A DNA stretch of 64,000 nt from Planotetraspora phitsanulokensis (GCF_016863295.1 NZ_BOOP01000013.1:248001-312000); one strand, 5' to 3'; counted from the first letter of the stretch, positions 1 to 8,130 are shown. Numbers and translations are program-made. The notes: a model not told the origin generated them from the letters alone.

Positions 1-463
1 CGCGGCGGATGCCCGAGATCCAGGCCAGGTACGGCTCGAGCGCCCGGTTGAGCGGCTCCACCTTGCGGAGGTAGCAGCACAGGTCCGGGTTGCGGCCGAA
101 CAACCGGGGGCCGAGGTCGCGATCCTGCTCGGCCACCGTCCGCGAAGGCTGAATGTCGATCAGATTGACGTCGTAGACCTGCCGCACGGCGTCACGCGTG
201 CCGATGGTCTCCGCGAAGTGGTAGCCGGTGTCGATGAACAACACGTCCACACCAGGCTTGACCCGGCTGACCAGGTCGATCAGCAACGCGTCGCTCATCG
301 AGGACGTGAGACAGAGGCGGTCGCCGAAGGTGGCAGCGGCCCAGCGGATGATCTCGCGCGCGGGCGCGTCCTCAAGGAACTCGGCCGCGGACTCGACGAT
401 GCTCTGCAGGTCGAGCGTCACCCGCTGGCGCTGTAGGTTGGCCTCTATCTCCACGACGGTCAT
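1..463 (-). CDS. cysH: APS/PAPS reductase, 3' end off the left edge
   Basis: Reduces activated sulfate (APS or PAPS) to sulfite in the cytoplasm during assimilatory sulfate reduction. The first 154 residues are present, from an ATG at 461-463. The nucleotide-binding PP-loop TSSMSDALL lies near residue 53, GYHFAETIGTRD near 80, and CCYLRKVEPLNRAL near 129. The CC pair (C129-C130) is the first half of the [4Fe-4S] ligand set of APS-type reductases; the second CxxC and the catalytic ECGIH tail lie outside the window, so APS versus PAPS preference is inferred. It is the last gene of a minus-strand operon after sulfite reductase and a zinc-ribbon gene, with 45 bp between it and the latter. Confidence 0.93.
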   Translation of the reverse strand, partial: MTVVEIEANLQRQRVTLDLQSIVESAAEFLEDAPAREIIRWAAATFGDRLCLTSSMSDALLIDLVSRVKPGVDVLFIDTGYHFAETIGTRDAVRQVYDVNLIDIQPSRTVAEQDRDLGPRLFGRNPDLCCYLRKVEPLNRALEPYLAWISGIRR

Positions 464-508
464 CGCTACTCCTCACACGTCATTTCTCTAAGATCGTTTT
501 TGGGCTCG

Positions 509-661
509 TCACGAACGGACGCCCAGCCCGAGGAACTTCACCCGGAAGGCCCGGGCACAGGAGCGGCAGTACCACCCGTAGCTCTCCTCCTCGGTGACAT
601 ACGGCTCGAGGTCCTCCTCGCCGCAGTACGGGCAGTAGAACGGCGCCGCTCTCTCGCTCAT
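509..661 (-). CDS. 50-residue zinc-ribbon protein of the sulfate-assimilation operon
   Basis: A 50-residue protein with two CxxC knuckles, CPYC (residues 10-13) and CRSC (32-35), the arrangement of a zinc ribbon, separated by an acidic stretch. Its ATG overlaps the stop codon of the sulfite reductase gene (ATGA at 658-661), so translation is probably coupled. It lies between sulfite reductase and cysH, which suggests a role in metal or cofactor handling for sulfur reduction, but no biochemical function can be read from the sequence. It is easily lost in annotation because a longer frame runs through it from inside the upstream gene. Confidence 0.85.
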   Translation of the reverse strand: MSERAAPFYCPYCGEEDLEPYVTEEESYGWYCRSCARAFRVKFLGLGVRS

Positions 662-2340
662 TTGAGGTCGGCCTCGTCCGCGCGCTGGACCCACTCGCTG
701 AAGGTCTCGCCCTCGTTCTTCTGCTTCTCGAAGTTCCGGACGACGCGCTCGACGTAGTCGGGCAGCTCCTCGGCCGTCGCCTTGAGCCCGCGGACCTTCC
801 GCCCGAAGTTGGGGTTGAGGCCCACCGAGCCGCCCAGGTGCACCTGGAAGCCCTCGACCTGCTCGCCCTTGTCGTTGGTGACCAGCTGGCCCTTGAGCCC
901 GATGTCGGCGACCTGGATGCGGGCGCAGGAGTTCGGGCAGCCGTTGACGTTGATGGTCAGCGGCTCGGCGAAGTCCGGGAGCCGCCTCTCCAGCTCGTCG
1001 ATCAGGTCGGAGGCCGTGGCCTTGGTCTCGACGATCGCCAGCTTGCAGAACTCGATCCCCGTGCACGCCATGGTCTGGCGGCGGAAGGTCGAGGGGTTGA
1101 CCTGGAGGTCGGCCGCCTCGAGCTCCTTGACGATCGACTCCACCTGGTCGGGCGCGACGTCGAGGATGACCATCTTCTGCTCGACCGTCGTGCGCACCCG
1201 GGTCGAGCCGTGGCGCTCGGCGATGTCGGCGATCTGGTGCAGCTTGTCGCCGTCGACCCGGCCCACCTTGGGGGCGAACCCGACGTAGAAGTTGCCGTCG
1301 CGCTGCGGGTGAACGCCGACGTGGTCGCGGCGGCCGCCCCGAGGCACCTCGGGCGCGGGGCCGTCGGGCAGCTCGTAGGAGAGGTACTCGGTCTCGAGGA
1401 CCTTGCGGAACTTCTCCGCGCCCCAGTCGCTGACGAGGAACTTGATCCGCGCCCTGTGCCGCAGGCGGCGGTAGCCGTAGTCGCGGAAGATGCCGCAGAT
1501 CCCCGCCCAGACCTCGTGGACCTGCTCGGGCCGGACGAACGCGCCGAGACGCTTGGCGAACATCGGGTTGGTCGACAGGCCGCCGCCCACCCAGACGTCG
1601 AAGCCCTGCTCGCCCTGATCGTTCACGACGCCGACGAAGGCGATGTCGTTGATCTCGTGGACGGTGCAGTGCGCCGAGCAGCCGCTGATCGCCGACTTGA
1701 ACTTCCGGGGGAGGTTGGAGAACTCCGGGCTGCCGATGTAGCGCTCGTTGATCTCGTGGATCTGGGCGGTGCCGTCGATGACCTCGTCGGCGTCGATCCC
1801 GGCGAGCGGGCAGCCCAGGATGACTCGGGGCGTGTCGCCGCAGGCCTCCATCGTGGACAGGCCGACGGCCTCCAGCCGCTCCCAGATGTCGGGGACGGCC
1901 TCGACCTCGATCCAGTGGAGCTGGATGTTCTGCCGGTCGGTGATGTCGGCCGTGCCCCTGCCGTACTCGTTGGAGATGTCGGCGATCACCCGAAGCTGCT
2001 CCAGGCTGAGCTGGCCGCCGTCGATCCGGACGCGGAGCATGAAGTAGCGGTCGTCGAGCTCCTCAGGCTCGAGGATGGCCGTCTTGCCGCCGTCGATCCC
2101 GGGCCGGCGCTGCGTGTACAGGCCGAACCAGCGGAACCGCCCCCGGAGGTCGGCCGGGTCGATCGAGTCGAAACCACGCTTCGAGTAGACGTCGATGATC
2201 CGCTGACGGACGTTGAGCCCGTCGTCGTTCTTCTTGTTCTCCTCGTTCTTGTTCAGCGGCTCTCGGTAACCGAGAGCCCACTGTCCCTCGCCGCGTGGGC
2301 GTTTGTGGTGGCGGTTCGCCGGGCGGGCCGGGGTGCTCAT
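658..2340 (-). CDS. sirA: Ferredoxin-dependent sulfite (nitrite) reductase
   Basis: 560-residue siroheme/[4Fe-4S] reductase that takes sulfite to sulfide with electrons from ferredoxin. The cluster and siroheme ligands are visible: C426 and C432 (CTGIEFC) and C468 and C472 (CPNSC). Y75 and C167 lie 92 residues apart, matching the spacing of the Tyr-Cys crosslink pair known in the Mycobacterium tuberculosis sulfite reductase, which supports sulfite over nitrite as substrate. The neighbours cysH and the zinc ribbon agree. The ATG at 2338-2340 is preferred because AAGGA lies 7 nt upstream; a GTG six bases earlier is too close to that site. Confidence 0.92.
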   Translation of the reverse strand: MSTPARPANRHHKRPRGEGQWALGYREPLNKNEENKKNDDGLNVRQRIIDVYSKRGFDSIDPADLRGRFRWFGLYTQRRPGIDGGKTAILEPEELDDRYFMLRVRIDGGQLSLEQLRVIADISNEYGRGTADITDRQNIQLHWIEVEAVPDIWERLEAVGLSTMEACGDTPRVILGCPLAGIDADEVIDGTAQIHEINERYIGSPEFSNLPRKFKSAISGCSAHCTVHEINDIAFVGVVNDQGEQGFDVWVGGGLSTNPMFAKRLGAFVRPEQVHEVWAGICGIFRDYGYRRLRHRARIKFLVSDWGAEKFRKVLETEYLSYELPDGPAPEVPRGGRRDHVGVHPQRDGNFYVGFAPKVGRVDGDKLHQIADIAERHGSTRVRTTVEQKMVILDVAPDQVESIVKELEAADLQVNPSTFRRQTMACTGIEFCKLAIVETKATASDLIDELERRLPDFAEPLTINVNGCPNSCARIQVADIGLKGQLVTNDKGEQVEGFQVHLGGSVGLNPNFGRKVRGLKATAEELPDYVERVVRNFEKQKNEGETFSEWVQRADEADLK

Positions 2341-2666
2341 GGGCACGTCCTTTTCCGAGTGATCGGTCTGAAGGATCGGACTACGGTCCGGGGACGCGCG
2401 GGGACAGGCGGCCTCTCACCTCGTCATCGAGTGTGAGGGCATGAAAAAGACGCCTGCCATGCGCCCCGGGTCAACAGTGGGAGCGGTCAGCCGGCGTCGA
2501 TACAGATGGCACTACGGACACGCAGAAGGTCGACGTGACGTCGCACGACGAGCAATGGGTCCGCTGGCATGTCCTAGACGATACCTCGGAGATCCCAGAT
2601 GTCCAAGTTCGTGTCCACGATGCGGGACTGTAATCTTTCGTTCATTTCTCCAGGCGAGACGGGTCG
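2341..2666. other. Intergenic region upstream of sirA
   Basis: Leader and promoter region of the minus-strand sulfur operon. No SAM riboswitch was recognised, and no Cys-rich leader peptide of the kind found before actinobacterial cysteine genes could be read. On the plus strand it holds one short protein-like frame (listed separately). Otherwise nothing in it could be assigned. Confidence 0.5.
2535..2633 (+). CDS. Possible 32-residue protein or gene remnant
   Basis: A short frame from GTG 2535-2537 to TAA 2631-2633, with AGAAGG five bases before the GTG. The product is acidic and reads like a protein segment (EQWVRWHVLDDTSEIPD within it). Upstream the same frame stays open for about 75 bases, which would also fit a truncated older gene. 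Third-position GC is clearly lower than in the flanking genes. No family is recognised; it could be a small gene, a remnant, or chance. Confidence 0.25.
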   Translation: MTSHDEQWVRWHVLDDTSEIPDVQVRVHDAGL

Positions 2667-2798
2667 TCACCCCTGACTGACCCAGTTCTCCGGTGGCTCG
2701 GTCCGCCGGCCGTCGGGCGGCAGCTGATGCTGGCAGTCGCACCACGACCCGCCCCGGCAGTCGTCATGCCTGCGGTCCTTGCACGCTTCGCAGATCAT
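2667..2798 (-). CDS. 43-residue Cys-rich (zinc-binding-like) mini-protein
   Basis: Starts at ATG 2796-2798 and ends at TGA 2667-2669. The product begins MICEACKDRRHDDC and continues with WCDCQH: five cysteines (C3, C6, C14, C20, C22) and two histidines (H11, H24) in the first 24 residues, then a Pro/Glu-rich tail ending ENWVSQG. The spacing suggests a small metal-binding knuckle. GGAG lies 12 bases upstream of the start. It is divergent from the DinB-fold gene with 72 bp between the starts. Similar small proteins are, as far as I recall, widespread in actinomycetes; the function is unknown. Confidence 0.65.
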   Translation of the reverse strand: MICEACKDRRHDDCRGGSWCDCQHQLPPDGRRTEPPENWVSQG

Positions 2799-2870
2799 GT
2801 CTTCATTGTTCTCCGCCGGTTACGCTGGCGTGAGCCGCCTGTCGCCGGCGGGTGCGTCACGGGAGATGTG

Positions 2871-3695
2871 ATGGGTGTCACAGGATCCGGGCTCATGGCC
2901 GAACTCGTCGCCGACCTCCGAGCCGAGACGGCCGACCTCACCGAGATGGTCGAGAACCTCGACGCCGCAGGCTGGGACCTGCCGACCCCGGCGGCCGGCT
3001 GGGCCGTACGGGACCAGATCAGCCATCTGGCGTGGTTCGACGAAGCGGCGACCAGCGCACTGACCGACCCCGACGGGTTCCGCGCCGCCAGGGACCGCCT
3101 GGTCGCCAAAGGGGAGAGTTTCGTCGACGAACTGGCCCACGCCGACCGCCGGAGCCCCCGCGAGCTGATGGACGGGTTCGTCACGGCCCGCGCCCGCATG
3201 ATCGGGGAGCTCGAGCGGACCGACCCCCGGCTGCGGGTGCCCTGGTACGGGCCCGACATGTCGGCGGCGTCGTCCGCCACGGCGCGCCTCATGGAGACGT
3301 GGGCGCACGGCCAGGACGTGGCCGACGCGCTCGGGATCGTCCGTGTGCCGAGCGTCCGGCTGCGGCATGTGGCGAGCCTGGGCGTGCGCGCCCTGCCGTA
3401 CGGCTTCGCGGTGCGCGGCCTCCCGCTGCCCGCGGACCCGGTGCGCGTCGAGCTGACCCTGCCCGACGGCAGCCCGTGGACCGCGGGGCCGGAGGGCGCC
3501 CATGACGTCCTACGCGGACCCGCCCTCGACTTCTGCCTGCTGGTCACTCAGCGCTGTCATCTCGACGACACCGCTCTCGAGGCCGCGGGTGCGACGGCGA
3601 CGGCGTGGCTGAAGATCGCGCAGGCGTTCGCCGGGCCGCCCGGCGGGGGCCGGAGCCCCGGGAAGAGCCCGGCACTGGCGAGACGCCCGGTATGA
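2871..3695 (+). CDS. TIGR03084/DinB-fold metal-binding protein (maleylpyruvate isomerase superfamily)
   Basis: 274-residue cytosolic protein of the mycothiol-dependent maleylpyruvate isomerase/DinB four-helix superfamily. The N-terminal half carries DQISHLAWFD and the middle ETWAHGQDVADALG, which supply the histidines and acidic residues expected for the metal site. Members act on small substrates with mycothiol, but the substrate of this subgroup is not known. The start at ATG 2871 is chosen because GGGAG lies 5 bases upstream; the open frame extends further 5' without support. Confidence 0.8.
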   Translation: MGVTGSGLMAELVADLRAETADLTEMVENLDAAGWDLPTPAAGWAVRDQISHLAWFDEAATSALTDPDGFRAARDRLVAKGESFVDELAHADRRSPRELMDGFVTARARMIGELERTDPRLRVPWYGPDMSAASSATARLMETWAHGQDVADALGIVRVPSVRLRHVASLGVRALPYGFAVRGLPLPADPVRVELTLPDGSPWTAGPEGAHDVLRGPALDFCLLVTQRCHLDDTALEAAGATATAWLKIAQAFAGPPGGGRSPGKSPALARRPV

Positions 3696-3855
3696 CCCCC
3701 TATCCTTGGCCTGACGACGGCGTCGCGGTCCGGGCCGAGCCGGGTGGCGGTATTCGCGCCGAATGCGGGTAGTGGTCAGATCTAACAGCCGGTGTTCGTA
3801 TGAAAGATCACGCTGAGCCGCGGACACCATCACTGTGTGTATACGGTTGGGTGCC

Positions 3856-4806
3856 ATGACGTCCACGGACGCTTCGACGCGCAGGCCCAGGCATGTCTCA
3901 CGCCTCGCGATGGCGCGGGCGCGTGCCCGCATGAGCTGGGTCCGCGACACCAGCGGCTGGGCGCTGGTGAAGGCGACCACCATGGCGGGGGTCAACTACC
4001 GCGTGACCGGCCTCGCGGGCGAGGCGGCCTTCTTCGCGCTGCTGTCGCTGCCGCCGTTCGTCCTGGGGCTGCTCGGCGTCATGGGCCACCTGAGCGGGAT
4101 GCTCGGGGAGTCCACCGTCCTGGAGATCAAGCAGTGGGTCGTGGAGCAGGCCGAACTGCTGTTCACCAGCAACACCGTGGACCGGGTCGTCACGCCCCTG
4201 CTCAACGACGTGCTGACCGGCGGGCAGGTGTCGCTCATCTCCGTCGGCTTCCTGCTCTCGCTGTGGTCGGGGTCCCGCGCGCTGTTCGTGTACGTCGACC
4301 TGATCTCCATCGCGTACGGCCTGGGGGAGACGCGCGGGATCATCCGCACCCGGGTCATGTCGTTCGGCCTGTACGTGGCCGCGCTCCTGATCGGCCTCGT
4401 CATCATGCCCACCCTGGTGATCGGGCCCACGCTGCTGTCCAACGCCCTGAGCCGGTACGGCGTGCTGGTCTCGCTCTTCTACTGGCCGGTGGTGATCCTC
4501 GGATCGGTCCTGATGCTCACGTTGCTCTACCACGTGAGCATTCCGCGGCGGACCCGCTGGTGGCGTGAGACGCCGGGGGCCGTCCTCGCTCTGATCATCT
4601 GGATCCTCTGCGCGACCGTCCTCCGCGAGGTGCTGGCCGCCTGGTTCACGCCGCTGTCGATCTACGGATCGCTGGCCGCCCCGATCGCGGTGCTGTTGTG
4701 GCTGTACATCACCGCTCTGGCCGTACTGATCGGCGCCACGCTGAACGCCGAAGTGGACCGGCTGTGGCCCCTGAACGGCACGGCCCGTCACGAGCAGGCC
4801 GGCTGA
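3856..4806 (+). CDS. YihY/BrkB-family inner membrane protein
   Basis: 316-residue polytopic membrane protein of the YihY/virulence-factor-BrkB family. A short basic cytosolic N-terminus is followed by about six hydrophobic segments, including FFALLSLPPFVLGLLGVMG near residue 60 and the terminal pair around IYGSLAAPIAVLLWLYITAL, with the family's polar residues inside the membrane. The biochemical role of the family is unsettled. The ATG at 3856 is taken as start; a GTG 21 bases upstream is possible but has no ribosome-binding site. It reads toward the kinase gene 56 bp downstream. Confidence 0.85.
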   Translation: MTSTDASTRRPRHVSRLAMARARARMSWVRDTSGWALVKATTMAGVNYRVTGLAGEAAFFALLSLPPFVLGLLGVMGHLSGMLGESTVLEIKQWVVEQAELLFTSNTVDRVVTPLLNDVLTGGQVSLISVGFLLSLWSGSRALFVYVDLISIAYGLGETRGIIRTRVMSFGLYVAALLIGLVIMPTLVIGPTLLSNALSRYGVLVSLFYWPVVILGSVLMLTLLYHVSIPRRTRWWRETPGAVLALIIWILCATVLREVLAAWFTPLSIYGSLAAPIAVLLWLYITALAVLIGATLNAEVDRLWPLNGTARHEQAG

Positions 4807-4874
4807 ACGTTCGGCCGATCACGACGTGGCCTGATTTGTCGCGAAACAACGGGTGATCCGTAATGATGGCTGCG

Positions 4875-6332
4875 ATGAACGCGCAGCCATCCGCAGAGGA
4901 CACGACGCCGGTCGCCCGCAGGACGATCGGTCCGTACGTCCCGGTCCGTCGGCTCGGCGAAGGCGGAATGGGGATCGTCTACCTCGCTCATGACGCCGCG
5001 GGACGGCCGGTCGCCGTCAAGGTGATGCGCCCCGAGTTGGCCGCGCAGGAAGAGTTCCGTCGCAGGTTCCGCAAGGAGGCCGAGGCGGCCAAGCGGGTCG
5101 CCCGGTTCTGTACGGCACCGCTCCTGGACGCCGGCCTGGAGGACGATCAGGCCTACCTGGTCACGGAGTACGTCGAAGGGCCCGACCTGTCGTCGGTGGT
5201 GGAGGCCCAGGGGCCCATGAGCGGCTCGAACCTCGACGCCCTCGCGGTGGGCGTGGCGACGGCGCTGACGGCCATCCACCGGGCGGGGGTGGTCCACCGC
5301 GATCTCAAGCCGTCCAACATCCTGCTGGCGCCGGTCGGCCCCCGGGTGATCGACTTCGGCATCGCCCAGCTCGCGGACACGCTGGCCGAGCAGACCGGAA
5401 CGGTGATCGGAACACCGAGCTACATGTCCCCAGAGCAGGCGCGGGGCGAGTTGGTCACCGCCGCGGCCGACGTCTTCGCGTGGGGATGCGTGGTCGGGTA
5501 CGCGGGCACCGGGCGGTCGCCGTTCGGGCGCGGGACCACACCCGAGGTGCTCTTCCGGGTCGCACACCACGTGCCCGACCTCCGAGGGCTGGACGAGCGC
5601 CTGCGGCCACTCGTCGAGGGGGCCCTCGACAAGGACCCCGAGCGGAGGCCGACGGCTCAGGAACTCCTCGACCGCCTTCTCGGCCGGGAGGAGGTGGCCG
5701 TCGAGGCCGCCACCCGGATCGTGAGCGAGGCGTGGACCAGCCCGGGTTCGGACGGGACCGGCCCGGATTCGGACGGGACCGGCACGGTGAGCGCTCCCGC
5801 CGGGGACGTGGCCGGGCAGACGTCACGGACCGCGACCGTGTCACGCCGCCGGCTGCAGGCCGTCGTCGCGGGAGCGGTCGCCGTCGCGGCGGTGGTCGTG
5901 GCCGTCATCGTGTTCCGCCCGTTCGGCTTGGGCGAGAAGGAGAAGCCCAGTGGTCCACTGGCGACCCGTGACCTGCAGATCAGCGGCATCCCCCTCACGG
6001 CCACCGTCGACGCGGCGACGCGGCAGGGGACCTCCGTGAGCATCCGGTTCTCGGTCAAGGTGAGCGGCGCCAAGCAGTGGTGGCCGTCGGACCTGTTCGG
6101 CGACACGGCCTCCGGAGTCAGCCTCATCGACTCGCCCAGCGGATCGAAGTTCTCCCCGGCGAGCAAGGACGGCGACTGCCTGTGCACCTCGATGCCCAAG
6201 CAGTGGCTGAAGTCCGGGGACACCCTGCCCGTCTACGCGAGCTATTCCGACGTGCCTGAGAGCGTGGAGACGGTCGGCGTCGACATCCCCGGATTCGGCC
6301 TCATCCCCGGCGTCCCCATCTCGGAAGGGTGA
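4875..6332 (+). CDS. PknB-type receptor serine/threonine kinase
   Basis: 485-residue membrane kinase. The catalytic domain spans residues 18-270: glycine loop GEGGMGIVYLA (28-38), catalytic Lys49, HRDLKPSN (141-148), DFG (160-162) and the GTPSYMSPEQ activation segment. A Gly/Asp/Ser linker precedes one membrane span (about 328-347) and an extracytoplasmic C-terminal domain of about 135 residues with a CLCTS pair. It resembles actinobacterial receptor kinases but lacks PASTA repeats, so its ligand is unknown. ATG 4875 is preferred because a TAATGA -10-like hexamer lies 8 nt upstream; ATG 4863 is the alternative. Confidence 0.9.
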   Translation: MNAQPSAEDTTPVARRTIGPYVPVRRLGEGGMGIVYLAHDAAGRPVAVKVMRPELAAQEEFRRRFRKEAEAAKRVARFCTAPLLDAGLEDDQAYLVTEYVEGPDLSSVVEAQGPMSGSNLDALAVGVATALTAIHRAGVVHRDLKPSNILLAPVGPRVIDFGIAQLADTLAEQTGTVIGTPSYMSPEQARGELVTAAADVFAWGCVVGYAGTGRSPFGRGTTPEVLFRVAHHVPDLRGLDERLRPLVEGALDKDPERRPTAQELLDRLLGREEVAVEAATRIVSEAWTSPGSDGTGPDSDGTGTVSAPAGDVAGQTSRTATVSRRRLQAVVAGAVAVAAVVVAVIVFRPFGLGEKEKPSGPLATRDLQISGIPLTATVDAATRQGTSVSIRFSVKVSGAKQWWPSDLFGDTASGVSLIDSPSGSKFSPASKDGDCLCTSMPKQWLKSGDTLPVYASYSDVPESVETVGVDIPGFGLIPGVPISEG

Positions 6333-6353
6333 GCCGTACCGGACCGGTCCCGA

Positions 6354-6359
6354 TAAAGT
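6354..6359 (+). promoter_or_regulatory. Candidate -10 element for the glyA transcript
   Basis: TAAAGT immediately upstream of the ZTP riboswitch; the transcript would begin at or just before the first riboswitch stem. No convincing -35 hexamer was seen. Confidence 0.4.
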
Positions 6360-6360
6360 A

Positions 6361-6460
6361 GGGAAGTCGCGACTGGCGCTGACGTGTCCCTGATGGGCCG
6401 CGTCGAAGGTGGGGTTACCACCGGGGAGCATTCTCGCGGAGGCCGTGCGCCTGGGCCGCC
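6361..6460 (+). promoter_or_regulatory. ZTP (pfl) riboswitch controlling glyA
   Basis: The conserved core of the pfl/ZTP aptamer is readable: GTCGCGACTGGCG (6366-6378), the GGTGGGGTTACCACCGGGGA hairpin and flank (from 6408), and the 3' pseudoknot strand GTGCGCCTGGGC (6445-6456). ZTP riboswitches sense the purine intermediate analogue ZMP/ZTP, which accumulates when one-carbon folates are low, and are well known upstream of glyA in actinobacteria. About 30 bases separate it from the glyA start, so control of translation initiation is likely. Confidence 0.88.
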
Positions 6461-6490
6461 GTCACCGCCGACTACGGACAAGGAAGCGCC

Positions 6491-7750
6491 ATGGCTGGGA
6501 ACTCGCTGAACTCCGTCGATCCCGAGCTCGCCCGACTCATCGCGGCAGAGGAGCGGCGGCAGGCCGACACGGTCAAGCTCATCGCGTCCGAGAACTACGT
6601 CTCCAAGGCCGTTCTCGAGGCCACGGGCACGGTTCTCACGAACAAGTACTCCGAGGGCTACGCGGGCAAGCGCTACTACGAGGGCCAGCAGGTCATCGAC
6701 CAGATCGAGACCCTCGCCGTGGAACGGGCCAAGTCGCTGTTCGGGGTGAACCACGCCAACGTCCAGCCGTACTCGGGGTCGCCCGCGAACCTGGCGATCT
6801 ACCTGGCGTTCCTGAACCCCGGCGACACCGTGCTGGGCATGGGCCTCCCGTTCGGCGGCCACCTCACCCACGGCTGGTCGGTCTCGGCCACCGGCAAGTG
6901 GTTCAACGCCGCCCGGTACGGCGTGCGCAAGGACACCGGCCGCATCGACATGGACGAGGTCCGCGAGCTGGCTCTGGAGCACCGGCCCAAGCTGATCTTC
7001 TGCGGCGGCACCGCGATCCCGCGCACGATCGACTTCCCGGCGTTCGCCGAGATCGCACGTGAGGTCGGGGCGGTCCTCGCGGCCGACATCGCGCACATCG
7101 CCGGCCTCGTCGCGGGCGGCGCCCACCCCTCGCCGGTCGGCCACGCCGACGTGATCTCCACGACGACGCACAAGACCCTTCGCGGCCCGCGCGGCGCCAT
7201 GCTGATGGCGACCTCGGACGAGCACGCGACAGCGCTCAACAAGGCCGTCTTCCCGGGCCTGCAGGGCGGGCCGCACAACCACACGACGGCCGCCATCGCG
7301 GTGGCCCTGCACGAGGCCGCCCAGCCGGACTTCAAGGCCTACGCCGCACAGGTCGTGAAGAACGCCCAGGCGCTCGCCGACGAGCTGGCGGGCAGGGGAT
7401 TCGACCTCGTCTCCGGCGGCACCGACAACCACCTGATCCTGATGGACCTCACGCCCAAGGGGATCGGCGGCAAGCCCGCCGCCAAGGCTCTCGACCGGGC
7501 CGGGCTGGAGACGAACTACAACACGGTGCCCTTCGACCCGCGTAAGCCGTTCGACCCGTCCGGCATCCGGATCGGAACGCCGTCGGTGACGTCGCGGGGC
7601 ATGGGCGAGGCGGAGATGCGCCAGATCGGCGCCTGGATCGACGAGGTCGTCACGGCCGTGGCCAAGGGGGATGCCGAGGACGTGATCGCTCGGGTCCACC
7701 AGGAGGTCAGCGACCTCACGGCCCAGTTCCCCGCCCCCGGCCTCTCCTGA
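6491..7750 (+). CDS. glyA: Serine hydroxymethyltransferase
   Basis: 419-residue PLP enzyme interconverting serine plus tetrahydrofolate with glycine plus 5,10-methylene-tetrahydrofolate, the main one-carbon source. The PLP lysine is K228 in TTTHKTLRGPRGAM; the N-terminal IASENYVSKAVLEATG and EGYAGKRYYEG motifs are intact and the length is normal. AAGGAA lies 5 bases before the ATG. A ZTP riboswitch in the leader ties expression to folate/purine status. Confidence 0.98.
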   Translation: MAGNSLNSVDPELARLIAAEERRQADTVKLIASENYVSKAVLEATGTVLTNKYSEGYAGKRYYEGQQVIDQIETLAVERAKSLFGVNHANVQPYSGSPANLAIYLAFLNPGDTVLGMGLPFGGHLTHGWSVSATGKWFNAARYGVRKDTGRIDMDEVRELALEHRPKLIFCGGTAIPRTIDFPAFAEIAREVGAVLAADIAHIAGLVAGGAHPSPVGHADVISTTTHKTLRGPRGAMLMATSDEHATALNKAVFPGLQGGPHNHTTAAIAVALHEAAQPDFKAYAAQVVKNAQALADELAGRGFDLVSGGTDNHLILMDLTPKGIGGKPAAKALDRAGLETNYNTVPFDPRKPFDPSGIRIGTPSVTSRGMGEAEMRQIGAWIDEVVTAVAKGDAEDVIARVHQEVSDLTAQFPAPGLS

Positions 7751-7794
7751 CAGCACTCGGGCCGACCCCGGCTTGGGTCGACCGGAGCTCTGGT

Positions 7795-7938
7795 GTGATC
7801 ATGCGCAGGTTCGAGGAAGGACCCTCGGACCTGCGCCCCTTCCCGCCGTGATCATGCTCTCGCCGAACTCGTGCATGATCACGGCGGGAACCGCTGCAGG
7901 GGGAGCGCATTTCCCCGAACTTGTGCATGATCACGCGC
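7795..7938. repeat. Cluster of GTGATCATGC palindromic intergenic repeats
   Basis: Four copies of GTGATCATG occur after glyA, at 7795 and 7848 on the plus strand and ending at 7882 and 7934 on the minus strand. The longer unit is roughly GTGATCATGCacaagTTCGg: a plus copy at 7795-7814, and minus copies within 7863-7888 and 7911-7938. Two copies form a perfect 15-bp inverted repeat, CCCGCCGTGATCATG (7842-7856) against 7874-7888, around a 17-nt loop. It could act as a glyA terminator or be a dispersed repetitive extragenic palindrome. Confidence 0.75.
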
Positions 7939-7961
7939 AAGGGGGTGCGGGGAAAAGTGGG

Positions 7962-7991
7962 TTGCGGAGGGGGTGTGGGCCTCCGTAGGGT
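7962..7991 (+). promoter_or_regulatory. Candidate promoter for the rsgA leader transcript
   Basis: TTGCGG (7962-7967) and TAGGGT (7986-7991) are separated by 18 bp, about 50 nt before the leader peptide ORF. The match is moderate. Confidence 0.35.
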
Positions 7992-8043
7992 TTGGGCAAC
8001 GCCGCTTCGGACGCGGCCGCGGAGCTTTTGGGAGGTGAGGATC

Positions 8044-8097
8044 ATGCGGGTCTTTCTGACGAGCATGCCGTCCATCAACCTCCGGGTGCCCGCCTAG
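8044..8097 (+). CDS. 17-residue leader peptide upstream of rsgA
   Basis: A 17-codon ORF encoding MRVFLTSMPSINLRVPA, ending at TAG 8095-8097. It is preceded by a near-perfect Shine-Dalgarno, GGAGGTGA, 5 bases from the ATG, stronger than that of rsgA itself. Its last codons (8083-8090) form the 5' arm of an 8-bp hairpin whose 3' arm can alternatively pair with the rsgA ribosome-binding site. This layout is that of a regulatory leader peptide. I do not recognise the peptide from any known leader family. Confidence 0.55.
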   Translation: MRVFLTSMPSINLRVPA

Positions 8098-8130
8098 TTC
8101 TCGCTGAGGCACCCGTCTCCGAAGGGTGTC
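8083..8130 (+). promoter_or_regulatory. Mutually exclusive hairpins masking or freeing the rsgA ribosome-binding site
   Basis: Segment 1 CGGGTGCC (8083-8090) is exactly complementary to segment 2 GGCACCCG (8108-8115). Segment 2 can instead pair with segment 3 GGGTGTC (8124-8130; seven pairs, one G-U), which covers the GAAGGG ribosome-binding site of rsgA. The leader peptide stop codon lies in the loop between segments 1 and 2, so a ribosome terminating there would disrupt the first hairpin and favour the second. Confidence 0.5.

Noticed and set aside
2347-2460. Possible Cys-sensing leader peptide or SAM riboswitch before sirA
   Set aside because: The only short minus-strand ORF here contains no cysteine, and no riboswitch core could be recognised.
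7795-7938. CRISPR-like array
   Set aside because: The repeats alternate in orientation, spacing is irregular, spacers are not of uniform length and no cas gene is present.
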